64,000 bases of DNA from Porogramme epimiltina (Eukaryota; Basidiomycota; Agaricomycetes; Polyporales; Polyporaceae). The notes under the pieces are model-generated. The model ran no database searches. It saw nothing but the letters and a program-made list of their open reading frames with translations, and was not told where the DNA came from. Every line of letters begins with the position of its first letter. The first letter of the stretch is position 1. Location: the NCBI GenBank assembly GCA_900155495.1, contig FTLJ01000191.1:25136-89135 (forward strand), given 5' to 3'. Position numbers and translations under genes: made by a program. Shown in pieces: positions 45,119 to 58,685 of this stretch.

Positions 45119-48100
45119 GGTAGTAGGGGTGAGGGCGGCGAGGCAGGATGATTAGGCTCGTTGGCGGCACTAGGATTCGCCAAAGCAGTCTTGGTCTTGA
45201 ACGCGTCAATGAGCCACAATGGCGTTAGTCACGTGCATGAGCTGGAACCCGCGCGGGCGCATCATAGCACAACACTTCGCGCCATTGCCAACACTACTTC
45301 ACACGAGATAGCCTGAATCTCAGACTATAACCCAAGATACGCTAGCCTATTCCACTGGAAAGTCCGAGAGCTGACCTGCAGCGGGTTGTCGCGCCTCATG
45401 TTACAACCTTACACTTGTGAATACGATGGTTGAATTTATATGTAAGTGCTCATCCCTGAGAATTACAGTGATAGTCGATATCTCCTCCCTTACAGAGAAT
45501 CTCACCCGTGTCAATAGGTTCTACGCTTTTCATCGGTGGATTTGGCGCATCTAACATCGTTCCCCCATCCTGTCAAACTGGTAGAGTGTAGTAAAGACTG
45601 ATCCCGCCGCCAACTCCGCAGACGCTACCAAGGCGCTCCAAGTCAGCCTGGCACAGCGGCACCGACGTAATACTGTTCTTTATTGAACCCTGCTGAAATG
45701 ACGTGTTTAGCCGGACCTAATCGTATAACATGCGATTTTCCTAACTTCGGCTGGCACGGGGATCATTCTTTGATACCACTAGTAGTTATTTTCGAATGCC
45801 TGATTGCCCAAGAAGCGTACATTTTGGAATCCGAGAGGGACTATCTCGTTCCGTATTCCCCTCTATGCACTATATGCGGCTCGTGAATTCGCCTTGTCTC
45901 ACAATTCATCATAATCGAGTACCTAAAGTATGCAGAGTGAGTTTATTTGCGGCCACTGTTAATAGGGTTCTCTAAACTTTGATCTACTTCACTCCCCCCT
46001 TCAAAGTAGGCAGCTTGAGGGTATGTAATAGAATACCTGTCCAAGCGCACGATTGCTGGTCTACGTATCCCGACCTAATGATCGTGGAAGCTCCGCCATA
46101 GGTATCTTCCCACCTTGATTTGTTATTGGGCGGGCTCTTCCCTACGATTGACCTTCTTTAGTCACAGTCCTCTCCCGTTTTGCGTTCTCAACCATTCAGG
46201 TTCCTGAAGATGTCAACCCCGGTTTATTCGGGGAGTGCACGTTCCCACCACTCGTAATCGAACCGTCGAGGCAGAGTACTTACTGAATATTGGCTGTGCT
46301 CTTCAGGTGTCTCGCATACAACCTGAAGACCAAGGGGAGGCGTGCACCTATGTGAGTTCTCCATTGTCGTACCACGTCCAAGCCACAATTCACTACTCAG
46401 TGTCATAGGATGGTCGGATTTAAGCCGGAGCAAGGCTACGGCGAAGCCTCTTGATCTAAGCGTCGGGTCCATCCTTAATCACCGGACAGAAGCTTTCCTC
46501 TTTCCATTTGGAAGCGGCCTTCGCAGCAAATCCTTGTGAGCACTTGCCTTCTGAAGTGAATTCCCTTCAGTCAACATCAAGGTGAACGCCGGGCGGAGCG
46601 AAGCAAAGGTGGTCACAGGAGCTCGGCTGGTACGGCTAGCGGCGACTCTCGGGTCATGGAGCTTCGGAGCCTCAGTCGAAGACGTTACTCTTTCGGCTTT
46701 CGAGTTCGACGGACTCCTGGCCGATTGTAATGCATTGAGTTGGTGGCGGTTCTTCGACACAACGCACAAGATCAGGGCGCTCTGGGACGCATCGACAAGC
46801 TCAATGCACGGAGTTGTCGGTGACTTGACACAGACAACGTGACCATTGAGTCGGGGACTAGGTGTCTCTTGGTCACCGTATCCGTGCTACTTGGACTGAT
46901 CGAACATGCTTTCGTAGAGTTATCCCGTCGTCACGGGATCTAAACGGCGCTACCTTAGGCATACGAGTGCTCAATACTCGCCCTTTATTATGACAGAACC
47001 CTTGATGGCCGTTGACGTCGTGGACGATTCGGGTAGTGCCACACAAAGCCGTAGCGACGATGGGACCGACGTCTTGCAAGCTATCGCGCAACCTGACTGA
47101 TAGTCCACGGTCACCTGTCATGCTAATCATTATATTGCTCATTTGTACGGCGGTCCGACAACCAAGGCCCAAGGCGTGTGACCAGGGAAGCCGGATATAC
47201 TACTCGTCGTCGAACGGCGAGTTCCGAAATGTTGGTCGAGTCATAGCTACGTCATGGATTGGCACCGTCCAGTATACAGCGGGCGCCAGCTGAAATTTGC
47301 GAGAGGGTTGATGGTCGCGAAGGCCTGGGCCTACCCTCGAACGGGGAAGGAGCCCGATGAAATCTGGGGTGAAAAATTGTTTCTGGCGAAAAAGATGGGA
47401 TGGAGAGAACTCGCGGTATCGACAAGCATGGCACGTCGTAGACGTTGGACACATCGACGGTCAGACGTTGGCGAGGCACTGGGCGTCGACATTTAGGATG
47501 GCGAGCGGATGCCGACGGGGACGGCGCGCTCGTGTGAGGCGGGGCTGCGCGCTGACGGCGCTATGTGGGAACGACCTGCCTGATTGGAGGGTGATATATC
47601 TAGAGGTGTCCAGCTCATCGCTGCTTTTCCATGCTCTCGAACCCTGCGATCGCTGGTCAACATGAGACCTCTCGACGGATCTCTTAGAGGACCCCCTCAC
47701 GGCCGTGACCTCCGCACGAAAATCCATCATTCCGCTCTTCCGTCGCTCACACCGGAGATACAGTGCAAGCCTTACACCGGACTCAGCTTTTTTGACGAGA
47801 ACCTGTCCCGTTCCGGTCCTGCGGTCAATGACAACTTCCACCCCGTCCCTGGCGACCCATTTGCACAAGAGATCCTCTGGGATAGTTTCGGACTCGTTCG
47901 CTACGATCTAGGCCTGGATGCCTACTACCAGTTACGGGTGAGCACCCCTTCATCTCTCTCTTCTTTCCGCCCTCCGTCGCCGCTTCAGGCACAGGCTTCC
48001 TCGTGGAAGACACGAGTCTTCATTAGAGACGCGGGTGCTGCGAGGCGCTGCCCAGCGCTGCACTCACGCCTTCTCCCGCCGTCCCGGCCTGCCATCACTA

Positions 48101-48278
48101 CCAACACGCGTTCCGCCCATCTTTACGCGATTTCAGCGCGTCAGATCACTCACACGTTCTGCCTTTTCAGTCTCCCCACTCGCCCCCGCGAGCTTGCGAC
48201 ACCTTCCCCCCATTCACTTCGACCCAGCATCATCGACGCACGCGTACCTCGTCCTCAGACGAGCTCGCCTTCCCGAGC
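45119..48278. other. Gene-poor 3.2 kb before the RA-PH gene
   Basis: 45230-47460 has no recognisable gene. From about 47900 to 48270 the plus strand is C/T-rich, as expected for the promoter and leader of the gene starting at 48279. Open frames on both strands around 47460-47900 have no domain I know. Confidence 0.35.
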
Positions 48279-51200
48279 ATGGCGCGCAAGCGTCGATCTC
48301 TATCCTCCATCCTAGTCCCCTCATTCCTCCCTCAATCATCAGCCTCGTCCGCCGCACTCTCCCCCAACGAATCAGGCGCGCGTACCCCAAGTGCGTCCAG
48401 CGAGCACAACGCGTCGGAAGACGCGTCCGACTGGATCTCCTTCTACTCTGGCTACTCCGGCCCCACCTCCCCTCGTTCAGAGCTTTCTTCCGTCGGACCC
48501 GTCACGCCCTCCCGTCATTCGCCACCGCCAGACTTGCTCGATGAGGATCCGTTCGCAAACCTGTCCCCCGCGCCGTCCTTGCGCGGCTCACGTGCCACTT
48601 CGCCGGTGCGTACTGTGTTCGACGTCTTCTCGGAGGAGCCCCAGCCACTTCAAGTGCCCCCTTCGCCGCTGTCCCAGAGCGCGTCACTTGAGCGAGGCGG
48701 ACGGCGACGGTTGCGTAGTCAGCGAAGCCTGCCTTCTCTCCGCCGTCCGAGCACCTCTGCATCCACACCGCCACCGACTCACATGGATTCATTTCGACCT
48801 GCTCCCCGACGTTGCCACACATCTGCTGGACCGCCACAAGTCCAGCCAGCCTACGCAAGGCCCGCCTTCGCGCCGCGTCCTTCCCTCCCTTCGCTTAACA
48901 CGCTCACGCGAGGAAGCATCCATGTCCCAAAGGTACGCATCCCGCGGCGCCGCGAACTTTTGTTGATGGCTGACTGTCGCGGTATAGGTGCGCAGGGGCA
49001 GGCCAGGTGCTCACTTGCCGCTGGAGCCATGGGAAGATGGGGCAACGTCAGCGCCACCGTCCCCGACCAGCCCCAGGAGTTTTTCGGCGTCACCGATGGC
49101 ACGCCGCCGGGAACGCCACTCTCGCCGTCCAACCCTCAGCGTGATCAGGGACTCACGGATGTTTTTGGACGGCGAAAATGCGGAGGAGGGTGAAATCCCC
49201 GCCCTTGAGGCGCCCGGGACAAAGGAGCCTACTTCCCTGGCAAGCGCTTCGGAACCGGCGGATGGCCCGGAATCGCAGGAATCTCCCACGGCAGCAGCCA
49301 GTCCTACCTCGTCTTCCTTTTCATTAGACCAGCAGGATGGCGGAGAAATCGGGCACGGCGACGATCCGGAGGGCCGCACGAGCCCGTCTGCCTCGTCCCC
49401 CCGATCCCTCGGCCGTGGACTCCGTTTCCGCTCTGCGTCGGTTGTCTCAACAGCGTCAACCGTTCCATCCCTATGCTCCTCCTCACGTTCTTCCGGATCC
49501 ACTGAAGCACATCTTCCATATCGTTCTCCAACCCGAACTCAGTCGCCGCTCCCGCCTTCTCCAACTTCCCAGCTCAGCGTTCACGACCATGCACGTCCTC
49601 CGCCACCTTCCGGACATCCCGAACCATTCCCTCACTACCGGCACACACAAATTCTCATGGAAGACCTCATCGCAAGCCTCGAATATGACTATTCAGATGC
49701 ACTCACACATCTCAGCCCGCCTTCCTCTGGGCTTTCGCCGTCCTCGCTTTATCCGTCTGGCGACTTTGAGCCAGGGTCCTCCGCTGGAACGATCAAGAAT
49801 GTTGTGTCACCTCATGCCCGCGATTCCATTGTCTCGCAGCATACATACATCCTCCGGCACGGTTCGAATTCCTCGGACGGGTCTCGCTGGAGCACTGAAG
49901 CAAGCGATATTCATTGCCAATCCCCAGTGGAAGACTTAGAGTTGGACTCAAGAGATGTGTCGGCCAGTGGTAGCGCCCCTCGATCGCCCACGCTTTCCAG
50001 GACCCCTTCGTCTTCCACCGCGTCATCGGTATACGATTTTGGCGAGGAGGACGGTTACTACTCCTACGACCTTGGCGCATTCCGAGACCCACTTGGATCA
50101 CCGACCAGTGCACAACAGCGCCCTGTGTTCGGATACGGTATTCCGTGGCCGTCAACGCACCGCCGAGCTAGCGGCGAATCAGGAGGATCCGGTGGAAGCA
50201 GCAGCGTCAACGACGTGTTAAGCGATCTAGAGGACCTCGCCGAAGACCTGACGGAGCGCTTTGCGCTGTCGATGCAGTCACCTCCCTCTTCGATGCGTTC
50301 CTCTTCCCGCAGTGACGACGGTGACATCTTTAGCGTCAAGGAGGGGCTCGTCGATAGCCCGGAAGGCGACTATAGCGCACGGCGGACAGGTCGGCCGAGT
50401 GGGGGCTCAAGCCACGGCCAGCAGCTTCCCATGGGCGGCGCCACCAACGGACGTAACGGCTCCAGCAGCTCGTGGACCGGACGTAGCGGCTTTTACGGGC
50501 GAGGCAGAGGCGAAGACGACGGCGACAGCGACGACGACAGGAAGCGACGTCCGTCACGTCTCCCCGTTAACTCTGGAGTTGCCATTGTGGACTCGGACTC
50601 GGATGAAGACACGGACAGCGAGGACAGCGGGACCGATGATTACGGTAACGAGAGTCCCACCGTGCCCACTTTCTCCCGAGAGCGCCGCGACACAACACGG
50701 CCTCGGGTGCCCCCGATCCCTGGACCAGTGGCCCCTGCACCTCCAGCTCGTGCGGACACCGCGGAGGACGACGTTCCGCTTGCGCGGCAGATTCCCGGCG
50801 CGTTGAAGGCCCAGCGCACAATCCGGCGGCAGGTGCGCGACGAGCTCGACCAGAAACGCGCCGAGCGCCGGGCGAAGGCGGAGCAGCGCGCTCTGTCCTC
50901 CGCCGTGGAACCCACCTTCCCACAGCCTCCACCACCCCAGCCGCAACCCCAACAGAACTCGCCGTCGAAGCTTGTTGGCCGCCCGCGGACTAGGACGCTC
51001 CCGAGCAACGTCAACAGCCCATTCTCCGCCGGAGACCTGACGCAGAAGCTTCTCGGCCTGCAAACCGGACCAGGCGCCGTGGCGAGTCCGACTTCTCCGG
51101 GCGTACCCCCGCTTCCGCCATCGCCGTGGACCGCGTCGCATTCCAAACGCACCTCGTGTGATGCGCCGGACTCGCAGGCTCTCCCGACATCTCGCGGCAG

Positions 51201-52669
51201 ATCGATGACGGGCGACGCGCAATCGCACTCGGCGTCGCTGTCGCGGCAACCATCACGCGCTCCCGCACCGGACAGGTCGCTGCGCCCGATGCGCTCGTTC
51301 CACCGTCCGTCGCCGCGCGACGTCGAGATCGCGCCACCCCCGGTGCCGCTGCCGGTCCCCGACCGCGCACCCCAGCCAGCACCAAGCGCCAGCGCCGGGC
51401 TGCAGCGCAGCGGGACCAGTAGCCGGCGCCGCCCCGCAGCCGAGGAGCCGCCATCGTACCTCGCCCCAGCGCTCGACCGCGCTCGGTCGGTCAAGTCGGA
51501 CTCGCGGCGCCCGAGCATCGAGCGCACGCCCCCGCTGCCCTCGGCGGCCATGCCGGTGGAAGTCCTCCGCGTGCGCCCGAACACGGCTGCGTCCCAGGGT
51601 CCGCCCGCGCCCGCCGCCGTGTCCGCGCCGTCGTTCTCACAACCCGCGAAGACGGCCGGCCAGGGCCAGATGTGGCAGCAGCGCGTCTTCATCGGGAACA
51701 TGCAGCGGTTCGTCACCGTCGAGCTCGGGACCGGTGTCAGCGCCGGAGACGTCCTCAACATGGCCGACAGCCAGGGCGGTCTCGAGCACGGTGCGGGCAG
51801 CAGTGGGTGGATGCTGTGGGAGGTATCCCAGGATTTCGGCATGGGTGAGTCTCAGCAGACGCTTGGGGTTGTAGCGGATTTCTTACACGTGTTCTTCTAT
51901 CAGAGCGCCCTATCCGCAACTTCGAGATGTTGACCGACGTCTGTGGTGCGTGGAACGCCGACAAGACGGTGACACTCCTCGTCATCAAGAAGACGCTCCT
52001 CGCGCCGCTCTTGAGCTCGAAGGCAATCCCGTCCAGCTCGCCTATGTGCAGTGGCTACGTTCAGTGGGAGTACAAGCGCGGCAAGTGGCAAAAACGGTGG
52101 ATGGAGCTTCGGGAACACAGCATTTGGCTGTCTAAGCGTGACAATGTAGGTCGTTTGGTTTTTTCATCGTTTCCATGAGATTAACAAGACCTCCGCAGGG
52201 CAAGGATGCGACGTTCTTGTGTTCGTTGAACAACTTCGACGCATTCTACGTCACGCGCGTGCACAAAGCGCCGAAGCCGTATGTGTTCTCCGTCAAGTCC
52301 ACCGACAGCCTCTCGTACTTCGAGAACACCTCCGACTACGTCCACGTCTTCTCGTGTGGCGAGTCGGAAGGCAAGAACTGGCTGGAGAAGATCCTCCTCG
52401 CTCGCGTACGTGATCCAGCGCTACCTTTCAGCGTCAAGTTATTGACCCTGGTCTTCCAGTCCTACGTGCTGTACCAGGACCGCAAAGTCGTCACTTCGTC
52501 TGCGGCTGTAGCCGCCGGCGGCAACAGCAATACATCCGTCGGCTTGCAGCGAGCGGGCACCCGCAAACGGCCCACGCAGCCACTCGTCAGCGTCGGTCCC
52601 CCCAAGGCCGAGATGATGGCCCCGCTCAACTTCGAGCCATCTGCGGGCTCTCTCCTCGCACGGCGGTAA
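48279..52669 (+). CDS. Large Ras-association/PH-domain protein
   Basis: Five exons (48279-48932, 48988-51844, 51904-52145, 52199-52405, 52460-52669) join to 1389 residues. About 1100 N-terminal residues are Ser/Pro-rich and low-complexity, with acidic and arginine-rich islands, including DSDSDEDTDSEDSGTDD. The C-terminal third carries a predicted Ras-associating, ubiquitin-like fold (QRVFIGNMQRFVTVELGTG, WMLWEVSQDFGMERPIRNFE, KTLLAPLL). A PH domain follows (GYVQWEYKRGKWQKRWMELR, HSIWLSKRDN, FLCSLNNFDAFYVTRV, YVFSVKSTDSLSYF, SEGKNWLEKILLAR). RA followed directly by PH is the arrangement of Grb7/RIAM-type adaptors that link small GTPases to membranes and actin. A fungal partner cannot be named from sequence. 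Confidence 0.85.
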
Positions 52670-53137
52670 ATTGCAGCGTTGTATTCCACAAATTCCCTTC
52701 CTTCCATGTCTCTCGCTCCTTGATCTGTATCTCCAACCCTCCCGGATACCGCACTCTACTTGTGGAAACGCCTGTAATACGTAGCCTCCATCCCGACGCC
52801 ATCACGACCATACTAGTATTCCTACGATATTTAATGCTCGCTCCCCAAGAGCAACATCACTATCTCTCTTATTCATGACATGTTACCGCCGTATTGGGGC
52901 TTGTGGCGTTGTATCGAACAATATTGTATGCACACTGCACAATGTAGAGCTATTTAGGATAAAATCAAAAGTCGGGTTACTAGTACAGCGGTTGGAACCA
53001 GATTGAGATAGCAATGAACAACGACAACAAGTAGTTTACAGGATATGCGTGGTAAGGTACTGTGGCGGAAATGACGGGGATAGGTCCAAGCATAGCAAAT
53101 CTAGACAGCTCTAAGCAACTGAGATGATACAGTACGC
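52670..53137. other. Convergent 3' spacer between the RA-PH gene and POB3
   Basis: AT-richer 3' flanks; no gene seen. Confidence 0.4.
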
Positions 53138-55406
53138 TCAGTCTGTCTTCTGCTTTTTCTTCGCAGGTCCGTCCTCGTCCCCCTTAGCTTTTGGTTTCGG
53201 CTTCGGCTTCGGCTTAGCTTTCGGGCGCTCCTCCTGGTCGACGTCCATCGCATCGTCGTCCTTCGCCTTGGGCTTGGGCTTGGGTTTGGGTTTCGGCGCA
53301 GCCTTCTTCGGCTTCTCGCCGTCGTCGTCATCAGCGTCGCTCTCGTCCGCCTTGCCCTTCTTCGCGGGGGCCTTCTTCTTGGGCGCGGCCTTCGCCTTGC
53401 CCTTGCCCTTAGGCTTCATGAAGTCGCGGTCGCCGCTCGCGTCCGATGCGGTCTGGCCGCCCTCGTCGGACGAGTCCGAATCGGTGGGCGAGCCCTCGTC
53501 CGAGTCAGACGCTTGGAAGTCCTCGTCTGCAAGGATGTGAAGATAGCCGTCAGAGAATGGGCGTGCACGCGTAGCGAAGTTTGAATAGACGCACCCTCCT
53601 CGCTATCGTCGTCCTCGTCCCCACCCCGGCGCGGCTTGGGAACCTCCTCGCCGGAGCTCGCGACGCTCTGCATCTCCTCGTCCTCATCATCGTCGGGGCC
53701 GAGGATGAGCTCACCCTCCATCATCTCGTTCTTCGTCTTCACCTTCTTGTCCTGGAGGTACCCGTTCACGGTCTCATGCTCCTCCTTGTTGACGCTCGTG
53801 AATGTGAGGTCTCCACTGCCGCTCTTGGTCACGATCTTGATGTCGAACGTGCGTGCCGCGCTCGCGCCCGAGCCTGCGCCGAGGCGCGAGAACGCGACTT
53901 GGTGGATGTCGGAGAGCTCGATGAGTGAGGGCTGCTTTGAGACGAAGAAGATGTATTTCTCGAGCAGGAAGAGGTCGCCCTGTACGGCCTTGAGATTGGC
54001 TTTGACGCTCGGGTGGTTGTCACGGCTAGGGTAAGTCCGTTTGGTGAGAAGCTTTGTCATGAGGAACGGTGTATATGGTAACACACCTCTGGAAGCTACC
54101 CGCGCCGATGATTTTCTTCTTCGACAATGCACGGAAGACACCAGAAACCACTTCATAGGTGGGATCCTCGTAGTTCTTTTTCAGTCTATCGTATTTCGCA
54201 ATCTCCTCCCTAACACATGTTCAGCTAGACGCATGGTAAGAGGCGTAGAGGGCTTACTCTGCCATGTTGAGCTCGGCAGTGATCTCCTCTTCACGGTTGA
54301 ATTGCATGACGAGATACTGGTATCTTGTCTGGCCTTGCCGGATGGGGACATTCAGGCCAAGCTATTGCCTTGCGGTCAGGACCAACGTAAAACTTCTCAG
54401 AGAGAACACTTACAATGAACAGTACGTGAAGGTCATCTTTGGGCAGCAAAAACAGCTTCGATATGCTCCCATACATTATCTTGTAGTCGTATGTTCTTCC
54501 ACGCAGACGCAAGAACTCAGGGTACATGTCGACGTCGTACCGTCCTCTGGGAGTGAGAACATTGACTTCGTCGAAGCTCAGGATGATATCGCCAGAAACT
54601 TGGCCAATCTCGGCTTTCTCCTTGATCAAATCGTGGAAGACTTGGGCCGCGCTGACCTCTTCACCGTCTTCATTGTCGGATTTTTGAGAGCCAGCGTCGG
54701 ACCCGCGGCCTTTGGTCTGGGTTCCGGGAACATAGAAACGAATCTCGACCATCTCATCGGGGGCACCTCGGGAGGGTTTCTTGTTTTGGGTGGCGAATTC
54801 GAGGGATACCTCAGTACGGCCAGCAATGTTAGAGTTGGCCACAAGCTGCAGCGGCAACTCGAATGCGGTTTTATTTGAGACGAGGAACGCAAGGTCTTGG
54901 CCTTCGAGGGGTCTCAGAAAATAGAAATATATACAAATGCGCCCATGCATACCTTGGAAATCCGTGACGCCCCAATTCCACCCTTTGAAAGATGCCTCCT
55001 TCGTCTCGAGCGTAATGCTGAAGTGTTGTTTAAGCAGGTGGGAGAGCCTGTCGTGATCCTGCAGGTCTTCCGTTTGCACCCGCACCCCACCACTCAATAG
55101 CGATAACGCCGACTCACCTCGCGCACAAAACCATCGAAAGTCTCCTTCGACCGATCCTTCAGTCCCACTCTCAGTTGGTAATTTCGCGCAACGCGTATCC
55201 ATTGAGCCCACTTGATGTCCCCAGCTTGCATAGCTACCATGTCACTACCCTCCTCGGCTTTCCACGCCATCCCACTGGCTGCGATACGGAACTCTGGGAG
55301 AGCAAAGAGACATTGAAGGCAAAGGAGGTGAAAGCGCAAACATGGACGTACTGCCAACATCCGGCGAGAGGCCGTGGAAGATCTTGTCAAACTGCGTGGT
55401 CGTCAT
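53138..55406 (-). CDS. POB3: FACT complex subunit Pob3 (SSRP1-like)
   Basis: Starts MTTTQFDKIFHGLSP, then RIAASGMAWKAEEGSDMVAM, IKWAQWIRVARNYQLRVGLK, LETKEASFKGWNWGVTDF, KTAFELPLQLVANSNIAGRT and EVSLEFATQNKKPSRGAPDE. The structure-specific and middle domains continue with SFDEVNVLTPRGRYDVDMYP, LRLRGRTYDYKIMYGSISKL, QYLVMQFNREEEI and NLKAVQGDLFLLEKYIFFV. After an acidic stretch the C-terminus is a Lys/Pro repeat region. As in yeast Pob3 and unlike animal SSRP1, no HMG box follows. With Spt16 it forms FACT, the histone chaperone that moves nucleosomes during transcription and replication. The gene has multiple introns and no lesion. It is divergent from the alpha-actinin gene (235 bases between starts). 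Confidence 0.93.
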
Positions 55407-55641
55407 GGTCGCTGGTGACGGTGGCAGCAAGCGCGAGACGGCGGTGGTCGTGGTTCGGGGTCAGAGGGCGACGGAGTGGGTGCGCGAGGGACGCGAAGGG
55501 GACGCGTTGCGGAGTTTGAACACGCGCCCGACGGCGCGTGCGCCACCGTCCCCGGCGCGTCCTCGCCCCCCTTCCGCCCCCCTCCGCCTCCGCCCTCGCC
55601 CCGGACTTGTTCTTGGGCCCCTCCTCTCCCCCTCAAACACA

Positions 55642-58347
55642 ATGGACTCGTACAATGCCGCTAGGGTGTCTTGGGGTCCTGGCTTTCTTTCCCCACTCTC
55701 ACCTACCACTATCGAATCCTTGGAGTCACGTTCCCGAGATGTTCAGGAACGGACATTCTGTAAATGGTGCGTTTATACGTCTTCTGCAGCTCTAATGCCG
55801 TGCCATAGCTATCGTGTACCAGGTTGAACACCAAGCTTGAGGCAAATAACTATCCCCCGATGACGTCTCTTGTCAAAGATCTCTCCGATGGTGTACGGTT
55901 GATTCAGCTCATGGTAAGTGCCTAACTGCAGCCGAGAGAACATATCCTTAAACCTAACTGTGATTCCCAGGAAATCATGGGTGCGTACTAATCAAAACCT
56001 GCCCGTGTCTAGATGCCGAACTCCGGTCAGGCGATGTATCCCTGGGACGTTACAACAGAAATCCGAGGATGCGCATACAGAAGGCCGAGAATGTGAACAA
56101 AGCATTAGAGTTCATCACGTCTCGGGGAGTGAAGCTCACCAACATTGGTCCCGAAGGTCGGAAGCCACAACATTGTCTTGTTTTAGTTCGTGTCTAAAGA
56201 GTCTACAGATATCATCGACGGGAACCTGAAGCTCATCCTGGGCATGATTTGGACTCTGATCCTGCGGTTCACCATTGCAGACATTAGGTCTGTGTGTTCA
56301 TATTGCTCGCGTTAGCTGCATTCGTGATCTGACTATGTACCTGCACCAAAGCGAGGAAGGTCTTTCTGCTAAGGAGGGTCTACTCCTTTGGTGTCAGCGC
56401 AAGACGGCACCTTACAAGGAAGTCGACGTGCAAGACTTCTCCTACAGCTGGTCCGACGGACTTGCTCTGTGAGTAGAGCATTTTTGGCCTCTTACCTCCA
56501 ACTAACCAAGTGATCAGATGTGCCCTAATTCATTGTCATCGGCCTGACCTCATCGACTATGACAAGCTAGACAAGGTCACCTATCGTTCTCCCACGCGGT
56601 GACCTTTCTAACACATGTCCTACAGACAGATCGCCACGGGAACACTAGACTCGCGTTCCAAATAGCGCAAGAACATCTTGGTATTCCTGTCCGTTTATTG
56701 CTCTTCTTGTTCGTCAATAATCTGTTGATGTATGTTCATCCCTATCTAGCAACTGCTCGAGGTCGCCGATCTATGTGATACACAACACCCAGACGAACGC
56801 AGTGTCATGACATACGTCGCAGGTTATTTTCACGCCTTTTCGTCCATGGGTACGTTCACTGGCTCAAATGAAACATTGATGATAGCTTGCTAACGATCTC
56901 TCATAGAGCAAACCGAGACCGTCTCTCGTCGAGTGGAGAAGTTCGCCGAACTTATGCAATCTGTATGGACAAGCAGAAACGACTACGAGCGACGCGTCAA
57001 AGCTCTCCTCCAGTCTATGGCAGACATGCAAGACATTTGGGACGCGAAGTCGTTCGTTGGCACGTACGCAGATGCCGTGCAACATGCAGCATCCTTCCAG
57101 AACTACAAGCAGACGACAAAACGCTCTTGGGTCACCGAGAAACAGGACGTCGCCACTCTTTTTGGCAATGTGCAGACGAAATTGAAGACCTATGGCTTGC
57201 GGGAGTACGTTCCACCGCCCGGTTTATCTCTCGTGGACGTCGACAGGGCGTGGAACGTCCATTTGCAAGCAGAAGCTGCTCGTTCGCGCGCTATCAATGC
57301 AGAGATTCGACAGTACGCTTGCGGATCTTTAGTGCGGTTATCTATAGCTGACATTACTAACCAGAATAAAGGAGAGCCTTCGGCACAAATTTGCGGACTT
57401 GGCAAATGACTTCGAGCGACGGCTGCGGCAAATCTCAACTGAACTCGTTTCGATAGAGGGTTCATTAGAGGAGCAGATTCAGCAAATTCGACAGCTACAG
57501 ACAAGGATTCCTCCCATCTCCCAGTCACTTCAGGTTGTTGTTGCTGCTGAGGATGAATGTCGGGCTGCGAACGTGGATGAGAACGACTACACTGCCTTCA
57601 CCGTTGAGGATCTACGATTCGAGCTCGAGCTGGTCACACAAAGCGTATCAAAGAAGATTGCATTTGTCGATAACCAGGTTCGTACACCCAGGACACGGAA
57701 TACTAGATGCGTACTTACATATGATTGCAGATCGTCTCTCGGAACATGACGAACCTGACACCGGCTCAGCTGGAACAGTTTGAAAGCACTTTCCGGTATT
57801 TCGACAAGGACGAGTCAAACACGCTCAACCAATCAGAGATGACAGCTGCCCTTGCCAGCCTTGGCATTGTCTATTCAGTCTGTTCATCTCCACTGCCCGT
57901 TTCTCCTTGGAAATTGACTCGAAACGTGTAGGACGACGACATGGATCTCATATACGACCAGCTGATGGAGGGCTACGGCGCGGTCACATTTGAAGCATTC
58001 ATCAACCTCTTGGTAGGGCTCTGTCCTCGTAGTGTCTCGCGCCGCAGTCTCATGTCTTCTCATAGGTGGACATTATGGAAGACCAGACTTCACCTGCCCA
58101 ACTGCGTGATTCTTTCAGAGGTATCGCTGCGGATAAGGTAGGCGCGGCGTGCACAACGACCCCACTCATCACTGATCAACTGCCGCAGCCATATGTTACA
58201 GAGCTGGATCTCCGTGTGGCGAGCCTCCCCGCAAGCGCGATCGAGTTCCTGCGGCAAGCAATGCCATCCTCCCTCAACGAGGCGGGTGAACCCGAATACG
58301 ACTATGAGAGGTGGATCGAGGAAGTGTTTGAGCAGGAAGGGCAGTAG
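55642..58347 (+). CDS. Alpha-actinin
   Basis: A multi-exon gene. Two calponin-homology domains come first: [53 protein letters not shown] and [20 protein letters not shown]; then [40 protein letters not shown] and [21 protein letters not shown] spectrin-repeat region follows ([20 protein letters not shown] and [17 protein letters not shown]). C-terminal EF-hands include [17 protein letters not shown], whose loop keeps D, D, S, T, N and E at calcium positions. This is the domain order of alpha-actinin, which crosslinks actin filaments and works in the fungal cytokinetic ring (Ain1 in fission yeast). The number of spectrin repeats is smaller than in animals, as usual in fungi. It ends at the TAG just after EQEGQ. 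Confidence 0.92.
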
Positions 58348-58685
58348 GTTCCCTTGCTGTCTGTCAATGCACTTTTCCCCGCCGCGCTCGGGAGCGCGTC
58401 GTGTCATCTCACTAGTTTCTCCTATTGAATGTGTAAGATCGGACGTATATTACGATGTCACAAAATAGAATATTGTATCTACTATCGATATAACACCATA
58501 TTACACGGTGACGTATGGGCTAGAAAGGCCTCAGTCGCGCCTGGCGAGCGGCTCACCGCCTTGTCCAATCGGCGCGCGGCAATCGCCGTTGTCGCCCATC
58601 GTGATATACTTATAGCAGCGGCTGCCCTCCTCATAGCCTCTACCTCTCCATCCCGAGTGTCCCTCCCCCACACCCCTCTACAGCC

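Noticed and set aside
48502..51842. Several minus-strand frames up to 400 codons
   Set aside because: Shadows of the low-complexity, GC-rich RA-PH gene on the plus strand.
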